This document shows, piece after piece, positions 39,519 to 39,579 of a stretch of 39,579 nt of DNA. Within the stretch, counting starts at the first letter, position 1. Every line of letters begins with the position of its first letter. This DNA comes from Candidatus Paceibacterota bacterium. GTDB lineage: Bacteria; Patescibacteriota; Minisyncoccia; JAHISW01; Tagabacteraceae. The DNA lies in contig JAQTSC010000006.1 of assembly GCA_028711505.1 (NCBI GenBank), forward strand, positions 1 to 39,579. Direction: 5' to 3'. Position numbers and translations under genes: made by a program. Below the pieces are notes generated by a model, which searched no databases, was not told where the DNA came from, and saw nothing but the letters and a program-made list of their open reading frames with translations.

Positions 39519-39579
39519 ATGACAATAACAAAGAAACACCGCATTTCCAAAGAAGTGCGCGACCAAGTGCTTAAAAGGA
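39519..39579 (+). CDS. Start of a transposase-like gene (cut by window end)
   Basis: Only 20 codons are visible: MTITKKHRISKEVRDQVLKR. A basic start followed by a KEVRDQVLKRI-type helix resembles the helix-turn-helix of IS3-type transposases in CPR genomes. Identity rests on a short stretch. Confidence 0.4.
   Translation, partial: MTITKKHRISKEVRDQVLKR

Overview
The window looks like chromosomal DNA of a Patescibacteria (CPR) bacterium, probably Parcubacteria-like. The signs are an AT-rich, Lys/Glu-rich proteome; a complete str-S10-spc ribosomal cluster without rpmD (uL30), which CPR genomes characteristically lack; a huge secreted protein with 'GIGTTTP' modules and FG-GAP propellers; a free-standing EF-Tu domain-II protein; zinc-binding forms of bL28, uS14 and uL24; and tRNAs that do not encode CCA. 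TGA is an ordinary stop (rpsQ ends in TGA), so recoding as in Gracilibacteria is not supported. The phylum assignment is inference.

Layout. 1-4734 (minus): 5' two thirds or more of a giant surface protein that runs off the left edge. 4867-5601 (plus): membrane-anchored DsbA-like protein, converging on the operon GT2-galT-tpiA-pgk-trxB (10261 to 5649, minus), which starts from a promoter near 10390 and has a structured leader. 10517-12776 (minus): ruvX, a Cys-rich minigene, map and adk. 12778-21547 (minus): secY back to rplW, driven by a strong promoter at 21607-21635. 21617-23518: foreign-looking insert splitting the S10 operon between rplD and rplW. It holds a PaaX/Cas2-like gene bracketed by inverted repeats, two small genes with strong Shine-Dalgarno sites, a degenerate duplicate and structured non-coding DNA. 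23519-29855 (minus): rplD, rplC, rpsJ, tuf, an unlisted 39-aa acidic ORF, fusA, rpsG, rpsL.

30021-39579 is more mixed: an M50 protease divergent from rpmB; a decayed membrane-protein gene with an in-frame TGA; conserved small hypotheticals; a SMR/EamA-like membrane protein; tRNA-Pro(GGG); trpS; a Pro-rich membrane protein with a pilin-like ectodomain; a PEP-CTERM protein; a 61-aa zinc protein; a coiled-coil protein; tRNA-Pro(CGG); a CCA-adding enzyme; tRNA-Arg(TCG), tRNA-Arg(CCG) and tRNA-His; an EF-Tu-like mini-protein; a serine-recombinase remnant ending inside tRNA-His; and the start of a transposase-like gene.

Two expression styles coexist. Several genes have a -10 box only 6-14 bases before the start codon (leaderless or nearly so: M50 protease, rpmB, the transposase-like gene, the PaaX-like gene, the giant surface protein). 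A minority of small or accessory genes have textbook AAGGAGG sites and their own terminators (60-, 90-, 94-, 61-aa minigenes and the PEP-CTERM gene). The second group looks like recently acquired or cassette-like material.
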